Assembly (NCBI RefSeq): GCF_963666675.1
Contig: NZ_OY762929.1
Span: 2,976,001-3,040,000 of the forward strand
DNA from: an uncultured Desulfobacter sp.
GTDB taxonomy: Bacteria > Desulfobacterota > Desulfobacteria > Desulfobacterales > Desulfobacteraceae
Length of the DNA: 64,000 bases
Direction of reading: 5' to 3'
In this document: piece by piece, positions 17,540 to 26,017 of the stretch
Layout: each line of letters begins with the position of its first letter
How positions within the stretch are numbered: the first letter of the stretch is position 1
Position numbers and translations under genes: made by a program
Notes under the pieces: model-generated
Told to the model about the DNA's origin: nothing
Database searches by the model: none
The model's input: the letters and a program-made list of their open reading frames with translations, nothing else

Positions 17540-19431
17540 AAAACACCAAACGAATCCGCTTGTAAAACCAGCTGTGAAAAATCAAACTCAGGGCACTCAA
17601 CAGCTGACTTTTCAATATAAACCACGTGCCACAACTGGAACATGAACAGGGCCCAAATACGCCACGTATGATTTTCCCGTCCCTCCAGGTGGGGCGTGAT
17701 GAATGCATCATAAACGTCAGGAGAAAATATGCCCTGAAGGGCCAACCGGCGCCTGGACAACAGGGTTTGTACAGGTTTGCGCAAAATCGTTCTGAGCCAT
17801 ATTTCAATGGGAAGGACAAACCCCCGGTTTGGTGCCGACATGAGCGCGCTGGGAAGCAGCGGAGCAAACGCCAGTTTCTCCAGGTATTTACGATCCTGAG
17901 GGTCAGTTCGAATTTCCGGAGGAATAGTCAAGACCAGATCGACAAATTCATTATCCAGAAAAGGGGTTCTGGCTTCAACGCTGTGAGCCATGGAAAAACG
18001 GTCTGTCATAGCCAAAAACTCTTCGGCTAATTGATATCGAAAATTCACCGCCGTCAGACCATTGCGAAGAATGGGTTCTGAAAACTCATCATAGGCATCT
18101 TGCATAAAATTTGATGTCAACAGCAGGTTCCTGCAAAACGATGGTGTAAATACGGTTTTTTTCTTGAGCGCATCGCTCATATAAGCAGATAGCGCATAAT
18201 AACTGGCGCCAAAGGGTGGATCCACACAGCTCTCGAGGGGCTTGAGAGAATTGGCTCGGTTGGTGATAGCTGATAAGGTATGTGGATCACTTTCGTAACG
18301 GATAAATTGTCCGTATTGACCAAACAATTCATCGCCGCCCGTCCCTGTGATACCGACACGAACCGTTTTTGCCATCTCCTTGAATATGTACCAGGCAGGC
18401 AGGCCGCCGGCATAGGGTTCGTCCATGTGCCAGACCATTTTAACCAGATCGGTCAATAGTTCCTCGGCGGAAAGCCGAAACACGTGATGATCCGTATGGT
18501 ATTTTTCAGCAATAAGGTTGGCGCGATCCGTTTCATCCCAGGGGGCTGACATCTGGTCTGAAAACCCTAATGTAAAAGTCCTTACCGGCCCATCGGAAAA
18601 ACGACTCATCATGGCTGTAATCGCTGCTGAATCAATGCCGCCGGACAAAGAGCAGGCAACCGGGACATCACTGAGGCTCCATCGTTTGACGGCGTCCTGA
18701 AAAGTCTGGCGAATGCTGACTGCCCACTCTTGCACGGTTCGTCCGCAGCAAGAATCAAATCCGGGGCGCCAGAATCTGCAAATTTTCAATTCATCTTCTC
18801 TTAAATTGTACGAAAACCAATGCCCGGCCGGAAGTCTTCGGACGCCGGAAAAAATTGATTCAGGACCAGGCACGTACAGCAAGGACATATAGTGGAACAC
18901 GGCCTGGGGATTAAGCTTTGAATTGAAAAAAGGCATTGCTTTAAGTGATTTCAACTCCGATGCGAAAGCAAATCTTTGCGGCGTCACATGGTAGTACAAC
19001 GGTTTGATACCAAAACGATCCCTGGCCCCGAACAGGATGCCGGTTTGTTGATCGTAAATAACAAAGGCAAACATTCCGTTGAGAGCCTTAACCATTTCTT
19101 GGCCGTCTCTTTGATATAATTTGAGCAGTACTTCCGTATCCGAATTACGTGTTTTAAAATGATATCCCTGCTTTTCAAGCGTACGGCGTAACGCGGGTGA
19201 ATTAAATATCTCCCCGTTAAATACGATCCAAATACTGTCATCTTTGTCAGACATGGGCTGATGGCCATACGCCAAATCAAGGATGCTCAAGCGTCGCATG
19301 GCCATAGTGACTTTATTGTCAGGGCTGTGGTATACACCGGCGTCGTCAGGCCCTCGATGGGCGATAAGCATGTTCATACGGTCTATCCACCCAGGAGAAT
19401 GATCTCCGGCTATTCCGACGATGCCGCACAT
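17536..19431 (-). CDS. asnB: Asparagine synthase (glutamine-hydrolysing) family protein
   Basis: 631 residues from ATG 19431, chosen because MCGIVGIAG places Cys2 as the glutaminase nucleophile; an upstream start at 19476 would bury it. The class II glutaminase domain runs to about 200 (HRGPDD, NGEIFN). The synthase domain has the PP-loop SLSGGIDSAA near 262, and GTGGDELFGQYGQF lies near 354. Proteins of this type in glycan loci often amidate sugar acids or carrier groups rather than making free asparagine. The start lies 1 bp after the stop of the small TPR gene. Confidence 0.85.
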   Translation of the reverse strand: MCGIVGIAGDHSPGWIDRMNMLIAHRGPDDAGVYHSPDNKVTMAMRRLSILDLAYGHQPMSDKDDSIWIVFNGEIFNSPALRRTLEKQGYHFKTRNSDTEVLLKLYQRDGQEMVKALNGMFAFVIYDQQTGILFGARDRFGIKPLYYHVTPQRFAFASELKSLKAMPFFNSKLNPQAVFHYMSLLYVPGPESIFSGVRRLPAGHWFSYNLREDELKICRFWRPGFDSCCGRTVQEWAVSIRQTFQDAVKRWSLSDVPVACSLSGGIDSAAITAMMSRFSDGPVRTFTLGFSDQMSAPWDETDRANLIAEKYHTDHHVFRLSAEELLTDLVKMVWHMDEPYAGGLPAWYIFKEMAKTVRVGITGTGGDELFGQYGQFIRYESDPHTLSAITNRANSLKPLESCVDPPFGASYYALSAYMSDALKKKTVFTPSFCRNLLLTSNFMQDAYDEFSEPILRNGLTAVNFRYQLAEEFLAMTDRFSMAHSVEARTPFLDNEFVDLVLTIPPEIRTDPQDRKYLEKLAFAPLLPSALMSAPNRGFVLPIEIWLRTILRKPVQTLLSRRRLALQGIFSPDVYDAFITPHLEGRENHTWRIWALFMFQLWHVVYIEKSAVECPEFDFSQLVLQADSFGVL

Positions 19432-19432
19432 A

Positions 19433-19894
19433 TTACATGATCTTCCCAAAGAGGGTTTCAGCCTCTGCCATTTCATTTAAAACGTGGTGGATTGATTGGT
19501 CATCGGCGTTGATACGAAGTGCCTGTTCAAAGCACTTCAATGCCTCATTTGTATCCCCTTTGGAAAGATGCAGCATGCCTGTTTTTTTATGAAAATCAAA
19601 GAGTGACTTTTCAAAGATAGGGACAACATGCCCCACCATGCATGCATGCATGGATTGCGGCCCGGATAATGTTTGGAAAAAAGCCTCAGCCTGCCAGGCA
19701 TCGCATTCGTTCAGCTGTTGCCCGATAAAGGCAAGATGTGCACAGGATCTTAACACGCTATAAATTTCATCTTCAAGCAAGGAGACTAGGTCCTGAGCCG
19801 CGGTCAATGCATCCATATTCACCAATTGCCTGAAACGGTCCACATCCGTAAGCAAACATCTTATTTTCTTGGAAAGGCCGCGGTAAATAATCAT
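19433..19894 (-). CDS. Small TPR-containing protein, function unknown
   Basis: 153 residues from ATG 19894, which overlaps the stop of the upstream gene (ATGA) with GGGGT upstream; a start at 19909 is less likely. The C-terminal third (KKTGMLHLSKGDTNEALKCF followed by EQALRINADD) is one clear TPR unit. The N-terminal two thirds are helical and not recognised. It sits between an unknown nucleotidyltransferase-like gene and asnB and may be a scaffold for the glycosylation enzymes; that is only a guess from TPR behaviour. Confidence 0.65.
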   Translation of the reverse strand: MIIYRGLSKKIRCLLTDVDRFRQLVNMDALTAAQDLVSLLEDEIYSVLRSCAHLAFIGQQLNECDAWQAEAFFQTLSGPQSMHACMVGHVVPIFEKSLFDFHKKTGMLHLSKGDTNEALKCFEQALRINADDQSIHHVLNEMAEAETLFGKIM

Positions 19895-21171
19895 TCTTTT
19901 ACCCCGCATTCATTGAGATCCAGCAGTGTCCGAATCGGTTTCCCAACCGATTCGGGAAGCAACAACGGCTTTATATTTTTCAAAGGATCGTCGGTTAATG
20001 ATGGGCCCGGGATGGTCTTGAATATGTACAACATCTCATTGGACTCCCATATGGGCGGAAAAAGCTGTCTGGATGACAACAATTGCCCTGATTGTCTGTC
20101 AAGTGCAGACATGCCTTTATCTTTTTGCCGTTTCCAGGATATGGCATCAAGGTCCAAGGGTAAACGGATATCGCCGTGCTCCCCTTTGTGCGCTTCACGG
20201 ACCAGGGCAAGAAAAAAAGGAGACTGTGTCATGGTCACTGGTATCTGCGGAACGGGGCCTGCAAAAGAAAATAAAGAACGGGGCATGGTCAGATGATGTT
20301 CAAGACTGTCAATATCAGCGCAAAAAACAGTTTCACCTGATAACCCGGCCATAAAAACCTTTGTTCCGGATTGTACTGCATCTTTACGTACGTACAAGCC
20401 GGAGCGTTTTGAATCATCGGAAACCACTACGACGGCCCGCCAATCATGCACAGCACTGCAAAGCGGCACGGCTGACACGCTTGTCTCAAAACCATCGCAA
20501 AAAAAACGATCTCTTTCGATATTGCGCGACAACATGGTCCCCTTTGAAACAGTATACTGGTCAAACCGTCCAGCCAATGTCATGGGCATAAGAGAAGGCA
20601 ACGCGGGCATTTTGTCTTCGGGCGCCACAGCTGCATTATACCGGGAACTTAAAAGCATTGGAATTTGTCGTGTTGCCACACAATCCTGCCCATGGTCATC
20701 AATGGGCAACAACAGATCAACAGCATCTAAACTAAGCAGCGAAAACAGTTGAATGGGATGGTCCACGACGGGCTTTGTTCCGACAAAAGCATCCGCCTCG
20801 CTTGTGACTATGTCGCCAAGGGCTTTAAGAATGAAATCTGCATCAAGCCCCGGGCAGCGATAATCGATCACAGCCACAGGCTGTCCATTTTTCCTAAGTT
20901 CTGTTAACCGTGCAAAAGCGTGGCTGCATTCAGTCAAAATATCCCCAGGCAAGCGATTTTCCACTCCTTTTAAAAGACATTGAATTTTTAAGGGTTCCAC
21001 TCTTTTTGCAACAGCTTCTTCTGATGTCACGATCAGGGGAAACACCCCCATTTGCCTTAGCCCAACCGCCGTGGACAATATGCGGTCCAGTAAATTGCCG
21101 CCTTTTACCTGGGTCTGGAGAAGTTCCGACTCACAAGAATCTTCAGGAAATACGGGAAAAACTACATTCAT
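19891..21171 (-). CDS. Unrecognised protein, possibly nucleotidyltransferase-like N-terminus
   Basis: 426 residues from ATG 21171 (ATGA overlap with the upstream stop). I do not recognise the family with confidence. The first 200 residues (MNVVFPVFPEDSCESELLQT, then NLLDRILSTAVGLRQM and FPLIVTSEEAV) have the rhythm of the GT-A nucleotidyltransferase fold used by CMP-sugar synthetases, but the RxGSK-type loop is absent. The rest is mixed alpha/beta without a signature. It directly follows a NeuA-like gene, so it may be a degenerate partner or a modifier of the same sugar. Confidence 0.6.
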   Translation of the reverse strand: MNVVFPVFPEDSCESELLQTQVKGGNLLDRILSTAVGLRQMGVFPLIVTSEEAVAKRVEPLKIQCLLKGVENRLPGDILTECSHAFARLTELRKNGQPVAVIDYRCPGLDADFILKALGDIVTSEADAFVGTKPVVDHPIQLFSLLSLDAVDLLLPIDDHGQDCVATRQIPMLLSSRYNAAVAPEDKMPALPSLMPMTLAGRFDQYTVSKGTMLSRNIERDRFFCDGFETSVSAVPLCSAVHDWRAVVVVSDDSKRSGLYVRKDAVQSGTKVFMAGLSGETVFCADIDSLEHHLTMPRSLFSFAGPVPQIPVTMTQSPFFLALVREAHKGEHGDIRLPLDLDAISWKRQKDKGMSALDRQSGQLLSSRQLFPPIWESNEMLYIFKTIPGPSLTDDPLKNIKPLLLPESVGKPIRTLLDLNECGVKE

Positions 21172-21845
21172 AGTGCTTTTTGAACATACAAGCCCTGGTC
21201 TACAATCTTGCGGGCCTGGTGTAAATCCGACCATTCGTCAATATCAACTAACTCAATATCGTTGTCTATGATGTGGTAATGTGTTCCGAATGACGTTCCC
21301 GGAAACACCCAAAATGCATCAAGTAGACCGTATTGCCGGTAGGCACTGTGCAGGCCTTCAGATAAACTTTTTGTTTTCAAACACCTATAATTCTTTGTCT
21401 GTGCATCAAAGTAGCATCTTTTTTTAACCCCTACTTTTCGAACTGTGACAACCCGGCCCCATCGATCTGAAAGACGTGTCAAAACCGTATTAATCGTAGT
21501 AATACGCCTAAAAGGGTGCGTGGGCAGCATCAACGCACAAATATCAGGTTGATAATCGTCCTCCTCGGTCAGCCACCTTAGGCAGTGGGCAACAACGCCT
21601 TCCAATGCGGAAGTATCGGCAGATAACGCCCTTGGACGTAAAAATGGAACTTCCGCACCATACTCTTTGGCAACAGATCCAATTTTTGGGGAATCGGTAC
21701 TAACAATCACTCTATCAATTTTGGGAATGCTCAGAGCCGTCATGATGGAAAATGCCACCAAAGGTATGTTTCCCAGCAATTGAAGATTTTTATCAGGGAT
21801 ACCTTTGGAGCCGCCACGCGCAGGTATAATGCATACGATTTTCAT
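21168..21845 (-). CDS. CMP-nonulosonate cytidylyltransferase (NeuA/PseF family)
   Basis: 225 residues, standard length. IPARGGSKGIPDKN at residues 7-20 is the classic CTP-binding motif, followed by VIVSTDSPKIGSVAKEYGAEVPFLRP near 45-70 and MLPTHPFR near 108. It would activate a sialic, legionaminic or pseudaminic-type acid made by the NeuB-like enzyme at 43313. Its 5' end faces the plus-strand gene at 21934 across an 88-bp spacer, so it could head its own transcription unit. Confidence 0.85.
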   Translation of the reverse strand: MKIVCIIPARGGSKGIPDKNLQLLGNIPLVAFSIMTALSIPKIDRVIVSTDSPKIGSVAKEYGAEVPFLRPRALSADTSALEGVVAHCLRWLTEEDDYQPDICALMLPTHPFRRITTINTVLTRLSDRWGRVVTVRKVGVKKRCYFDAQTKNYRCLKTKSLSEGLHSAYRQYGLLDAFWVFPGTSFGTHYHIIDNDIELVDIDEWSDLHQARKIVDQGLYVQKAL

Positions 21846-21864
21846 TAGATTCTTACCTTTATCA

Positions 21865-21894
21865 TTGAAATCGTGGTATAGCTAGTACCATAAA
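21865..21894 (+). promoter_or_regulatory. Candidate promoter with palindrome between divergent genes
   Basis: In the 88-bp spacer, TTGAAA (21865-21870) and CATAAA (21889-21894) are 18 bases apart and could be a sigma-70-like promoter for the plus-strand genes. The imperfect palindrome TGGTATAGCTAGTACCA (21874-21890) fills the spacer and could be an operator. Sequence-pattern evidence only. Confidence 0.35.
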
Positions 21895-21933
21895 GTCGTT
21901 CAAATCTTGTAACTTGAAAATGGAGCCTGGCAG

Positions 21934-23145
21934 ATGCTCGTAACACATGTCGACATAGAATATGAAAATTTTATACAAAAAGTGAATCACAATTTAAATG
22001 ACTGTCTAAATGGTCTAAAAGAGCAGGTAAACAATATTTTAAGTGGGCTTCAGAGTAATACTGTCCACGATTTTCCAGTTCGCATCGCAATATATGGCGG
22101 AGAGTACAGTGCTTATGTCGCATACAGCGCTTTAAAAAGTATTAACGATTTGAAAATAGCCGGGATTATTAGTAAATATCCGCCATGCATCGAACTCTCC
22201 GAACTACCTCACGGACCTGTGGAAGAATCATTGGACGTGGATTATGTTTTTGTCGCAACGTCCCCACGCCACTATGATGTAATTACAAAAAACATCAAAG
22301 CGTCCATTCGGGCTCGGGGCATAATTTTCATGTATCGCAGTTGGGGCATCAAATCAGCATCAATTTGCGGCGGCAAGCTGTCAAATTCTAATGATTCGTT
22401 GATATATTTGCCTGTCCGTATAAGAGAATGGAATGATTCTCATGAATACGCCCTACCCCTTCCATTAAACCAAACAGCTGTAATCCTAATCGATATTTGG
22501 GATTTTGATTCAAAAGATTGCCCATATTGCCCCAAATTACCAAATTTTTTAAAAACAGCTCGTAAACATGACCTGGTGGTTATTCACAGCGTTCACCATA
22601 CCTGTGATAAAAATTATAAATTCATACAAAAAGGCTCTGCAAAAACTTTTACGGTTCCTGATCCCGAATTGATTGAAAAGGATGAATGGCCCCCCATGCT
22701 CTTTAAAGAAAAGAAGGGTATATTTTCACACAGAGAAAAGGAGCAATACTTTAAATCACAACTATCCGGGAAAAAACCGCCCATCGGTATCCACAAGTGT
22801 GCACTTCCGATAAACAGAGACAAAGAATACATTGAGAGTGACTGCCAAGCCATCCATAATATTTTAAAAAAAAATGAAATTCTATATATTATCTACATTG
22901 GTGGTTCTACACTTCAATGTCTTTTTTTCCGACCTGCAGGGCTTTGGAACATGATGCACAACAAAGGCTATGGGTGCATATTGATGCGCGATCTGACGTT
23001 CCATGAAGAACTTGATATCCATGGGAAAGCAGTTGATTTTAAGCGCTGCGGCATCGGTATTTGCGAAACCATGGGCGGGTGCTCTTCGGACTCAAGCCTT
23101 TTCTTAAAAGCCCTGATGCAGAAAACCTCAACCCCAAACATTTAA
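21934..23145 (+). CDS. Rossmann-like domain fused to isochorismatase-like (cysteine hydrolase) domain
   Basis: 403 residues on the opposite strand to its neighbours. The N-terminal part (VRIAIYGGEYSAYVAY near 50, then DYVFVATSPRHYD near 107) is Rossmann-like. The C-terminal half fits the isochorismatase fold: TAVILIDIWDF near 183 supplies the catalytic Asp, GIHKCALP near 286 the Lys, and IGGSTLQCLFF near 327 the Cys. All three triad positions are thus present. Members hydrolyse amides such as nicotinamide, carbamoylsarcosine or isochorismate ethers. The partner domain and context suggest a nucleotide-sugar substrate, but that is inference. GGAG lies 8 bases before ATG 21934. Confidence 0.65.
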   Translation: MLVTHVDIEYENFIQKVNHNLNDCLNGLKEQVNNILSGLQSNTVHDFPVRIAIYGGEYSAYVAYSALKSINDLKIAGIISKYPPCIELSELPHGPVEESLDVDYVFVATSPRHYDVITKNIKASIRARGIIFMYRSWGIKSASICGGKLSNSNDSLIYLPVRIREWNDSHEYALPLPLNQTAVILIDIWDFDSKDCPYCPKLPNFLKTARKHDLVVIHSVHHTCDKNYKFIQKGSAKTFTVPDPELIEKDEWPPMLFKEKKGIFSHREKEQYFKSQLSGKKPPIGIHKCALPINRDKEYIESDCQAIHNILKKNEILYIIYIGGSTLQCLFFRPAGLWNMMHNKGYGCILMRDLTFHEELDIHGKAVDFKRCGIGICETMGGCSSDSSLFLKALMQKTSTPNI

Positions 23146-23164
23146 GTGGAAGCATAAGTGTAAT

Positions 23165-24121
23165 ATGAAATCCAATTCTTACAGAATCAGCCAAATACGG
23201 AACCGCTATCCCTGTCTTAAATTAATCGACAAATGGGCCATCCCGGGACTGCCGTCCAATAATGTGCTCACGCTTCGTTCTTTTCGACCCGGCGAAATCG
23301 CCATAGGAACTGTTTCCGCACCAACTCTGACACTTTTTTCCAGGAGCACGCAAACCTTTTCAACGCTTGACCTGGGTGCCATGTCCGGCAACCTATGCCA
23401 GGTTACGTATCATTTTGCTGTTTCACCGGATGGATCCCATATCATTGTCAATGATCCAAGAGCGCATCTTCTTTTACATTTTGATCTGATCAAAGAAAAG
23501 GGTAAGGTAGTTGTCGATTTTTCCGAAGACGCAATCAACAGTAATCGTTCCATCAGCGCGCCCCTATGGCTGTCGAACCGTCGTTTTCTGGCATCCGAAT
23601 GGCGCTTGCCGCATACCCTAGAAAAAAAAGTAAATGATGCTTACCATATGCGTCTGAGTGCAGGCCATTCAACGCTGGTTGATTTTGACGTGGAAGCGGG
23701 CACAATGACCCGGATTCAGGACAAACACTTCGATGGTCTGGCATTAGACATTCAACAGGATAATAAGGGCGGATTATACATTCATCGATGGGGAAGTGAT
23801 ATCCTTCGACTGGAACCCAATGGGAAAGTATCAACCGTATTCCAAGGGGGCGGCAACAACCTGCACATCAAGTCATTTTTACTTTTAGATGACGCTATTC
23901 TTGTGGCAGGCAGCGACCACCTTCACCAAAAAAAATTGATTCGCATTTCCCTGGATGGACATTTTATTTGTTCTCATCCCCATGCATCCGAAGTATTGGA
24001 TTCGGTCTGCGGTATATGTTCAACAGCAGACGGTATTTGGATAGGAGATGAACGAGAGCAACGTATCGGTCTTTTCTCCCAGGGCGGGACACAATCATCT
24101 AAAAAACGCGTAAAAACTTAA
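23165..24121 (+). CDS. Predicted beta-propeller protein, function unknown
   Basis: 318 residues, read together with the gene 19 bp upstream. Repeated strands with the pattern of NHL or six-bladed propeller proteins are visible: HFAVSPDGSHIIVNDPR near 96, LDIQQDNKGGLYIHRWG near 198 and GICSTADGIWIGDEREQRIG near 285. No signal peptide is seen, so it should stay in the cytoplasm. No catalytic motif is recognised. Its co-transcription with the isochorismatase-like fusion suggests a shared task. Confidence 0.6.
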   Translation: MKSNSYRISQIRNRYPCLKLIDKWAIPGLPSNNVLTLRSFRPGEIAIGTVSAPTLTLFSRSTQTFSTLDLGAMSGNLCQVTYHFAVSPDGSHIIVNDPRAHLLLHFDLIKEKGKVVVDFSEDAINSNRSISAPLWLSNRRFLASEWRLPHTLEKKVNDAYHMRLSAGHSTLVDFDVEAGTMTRIQDKHFDGLALDIQQDNKGGLYIHRWGSDILRLEPNGKVSTVFQGGGNNLHIKSFLLLDDAILVAGSDHLHQKKLIRISLDGHFICSHPHASEVLDSVCGICSTADGIWIGDEREQRIGLFSQGGTQSSKKRVKT

Positions 24122-24139
24122 TATCATTGCAAATGATAT
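24121..24139. terminator. Short hairpin between convergent genes
   Basis: ATATCATT and AATGATAT are perfect 8-base arms around a 3-base loop. It sits in the 33-bp gap between the convergent genes ending at 24121 and 24155. AT-rich and without a clear U-tract, so a weak terminator at best. Confidence 0.3.
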
Positions 24140-24154
24140 AACAATCAGATCTGT

Positions 24155-25039
24155 TTAAAAAAGCGTATCAAACGGTTCAGACTGGAACACATCAAGTTTT
24201 GATTCAACTCCGGCATTGATGATCCGTCTTCCTACCGTTTCAAATTCGGTTCGTGCCAGTCGATATGCCTGCTCTTGTTTTTCAACCCAAGGACCGCCGA
24301 TCAAATCTCCGGGTTTATAGTAATCGGCGATACCATAACAGGTTTTTACCAGGTGCATGTTTTCCTCAGTTAACAATAAATGACGACCGGGAAGATGCTT
24401 GGTCATGACCACAAGATTCCCGTAATTGTGGTCAACGCCGATAATGTAAACCGGATCACATCCAAAATGGTATGCCAGTTGCAGCATGATATAGGTTACG
24501 GTACTGCCAAGGTGAACCACCCCTGAAAAATCTTTTGAAAACTGGGGGTAGGCATCTGAAAAATAATAAGGGTTGTTTCCAGTCCGCGGAACGTTAAAGA
24601 AAACAGTATCTGCCGCAGGCGCCAATGCATAAGCATTATAAAGCGCTGCCATTTTCAAAGGACCCTTTACCCGGGGTAGTTCTTTGCGGCGTGATTCTGT
24701 TTGCTCAATATCTTCCAGGACAAGGTAATTCGTGGTAAACCCCCATTTTGAAAACCGTTTGTAAATACCGTTACAGCCGATGGTAATTTCGTCTTTCAGG
24801 GGGGTAAGATCCATTTTATCCAGACTGGGTCCGTTCCCAATGACAAAACACCGTTGTCCTTTGTATCGGTTTCGCCAATCGGCTATGATATTCTGGTAAC
24901 CGGGGATACGTTTAGGTTCAGGTTCATCAGCAAGCCATTCTTGAGCATAATGTTCAAAGAATTTTTTCCGAGCCTCTACAATACGCCGGTATGCCTCGGG
25001 TTTATCTTGTTCCGGGAATCGTTTTGTCCATGCAATCAT
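24155..25039 (-). CDS. DUF115 / MptE-like protein
   Basis: 294 residues from ATG 25039, which has GGGAG 8 bases upstream; a TTG at 25054 is the alternative. CFVIGNGPSLDKMDLTPLKD near 62 is the DUF115 signature shared with the MAF-type protein at the start of the window, followed by TIGCNGIYKRFSKWGF and, near 185, DPVYIIGVDHNYG. The protein is short, holding little more than the one domain. It lies 15 bp behind a GT-A glycosyltransferase gene. MAF-type domains are linked to glycosylation; this copy may act on a surface glycan rather than flagellin. Confidence 0.75.
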   Translation of the reverse strand: MIAWTKRFPEQDKPEAYRRIVEARKKFFEHYAQEWLADEPEPKRIPGYQNIIADWRNRYKGQRCFVIGNGPSLDKMDLTPLKDEITIGCNGIYKRFSKWGFTTNYLVLEDIEQTESRRKELPRVKGPLKMAALYNAYALAPAADTVFFNVPRTGNNPYYFSDAYPQFSKDFSGVVHLGSTVTYIMLQLAYHFGCDPVYIIGVDHNYGNLVVMTKHLPGRHLLLTEENMHLVKTCYGIADYYKPGDLIGGPWVEKQEQAYRLARTEFETVGRRIINAGVESKLDVFQSEPFDTLF

Positions 25040-25054
25040 ACTTTTAACTCCCAA

Positions 25055-25966
25055 TCAGGGTTCAGCAGTTAACTGAGTGAGACCAAGCCCTGCCAGTGTT
25101 TCGTCAACCTTTTGCAGATAAAAAGGGTAACTGGAAAATCCGACAAAATGAATCACGGCAGGCTTTGTCCACATGGTTCCGTCTTTTTTCTTGACCAGTG
25201 ACGGCCAACCGGACCCCTCATCTATCATGTCAACATAACTTTTGCCCGCACACGCATACATATCCAGGGGCAAATTGCTCAGTCCAGAATCAGGGTTGAT
25301 ACCGTTCATATCAAAAGAATCATTTTCCATACTTTTTTGATAGGCAATCATGAAATAGGGTTCATCATTGAAATATCCTTGGGGCATGGTCAACGGCCGC
25401 TTTTGCAACAGTTCATCAATCATTTGTCCGAATGCCCATCCCTTCCGGTCTGCCGCACGGCCCACAAACCCGCTATTGAGACTCATATTGCGTACATGGA
25501 TACCGGCATCTTGGGCTTTTTCATGTAATTTGAAAGATTTCCCCATATAATTCAAATCCACATTTTCTTCCCGGTAACCGCCATAGATAACGACAGATTC
25601 TCGGCGAATTATATCGAAAATATCGACAATCCTTTCGCCAAAAACAAAGCAGTCACAATCAAGATACAATAAATTTTTTTGCCTCAATAACGGATGATGG
25701 AAAGGAATCCCCTTAAATTCTCTGGGAATAAAACGATCTTTAGCGATCTCTTCGGCACTACGACGCGCGTAAATGATTGACTCAATGGATTCAAAATGCA
25801 ACCACTCAAGTCCTTTGTACGGGGTTGGATCGGCATTGGCAAAAAAAATAACGTATTGTGCCTGATCCAAAAGAAATTTTCTTGCTGATGCCAGGCATGC
25901 CACAGCATTTTTTAGATAAACATCTCCAAAAGCAAGACAGCAAGCCGCATTTTTTGTGTGTGTCAT
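25055..25966 (-). CDS. GT-A fold glycosyltransferase (GT8-like)
   Basis: 303 residues from ATG 25966, which has AGGAGA 8 bases upstream; a frame start at 26017 lacks this. CLAFGDVYLKNAVACLAS at the N-terminus and LLYLDCDCFVFG near 115 (a D-x-D-type metal site) indicate a nucleotide-diphospho-sugar transferase related to GT8 proteins. NSGFVGRAADRKGW near 165 and a late AVIHFVGFSSYPF support this. It is likely cytoplasmic and adds one sugar of the glycan. Confidence 0.7.
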   Translation of the reverse strand: MTHTKNAACCLAFGDVYLKNAVACLASARKFLLDQAQYVIFFANADPTPYKGLEWLHFESIESIIYARRSAEEIAKDRFIPREFKGIPFHHPLLRQKNLLYLDCDCFVFGERIVDIFDIIRRESVVIYGGYREENVDLNYMGKSFKLHEKAQDAGIHVRNMSLNSGFVGRAADRKGWAFGQMIDELLQKRPLTMPQGYFNDEPYFMIAYQKSMENDSFDMNGINPDSGLSNLPLDMYACAGKSYVDMIDEGSGWPSLVKKKDGTMWTKPAVIHFVGFSSYPFYLQKVDETLAGLGLTQLTAEP

Positions 25967-26017
25967 GATGTGAGTCTCCTGCAATCGACTTATTATACTT
26001 TGACTATGTAAACACAT

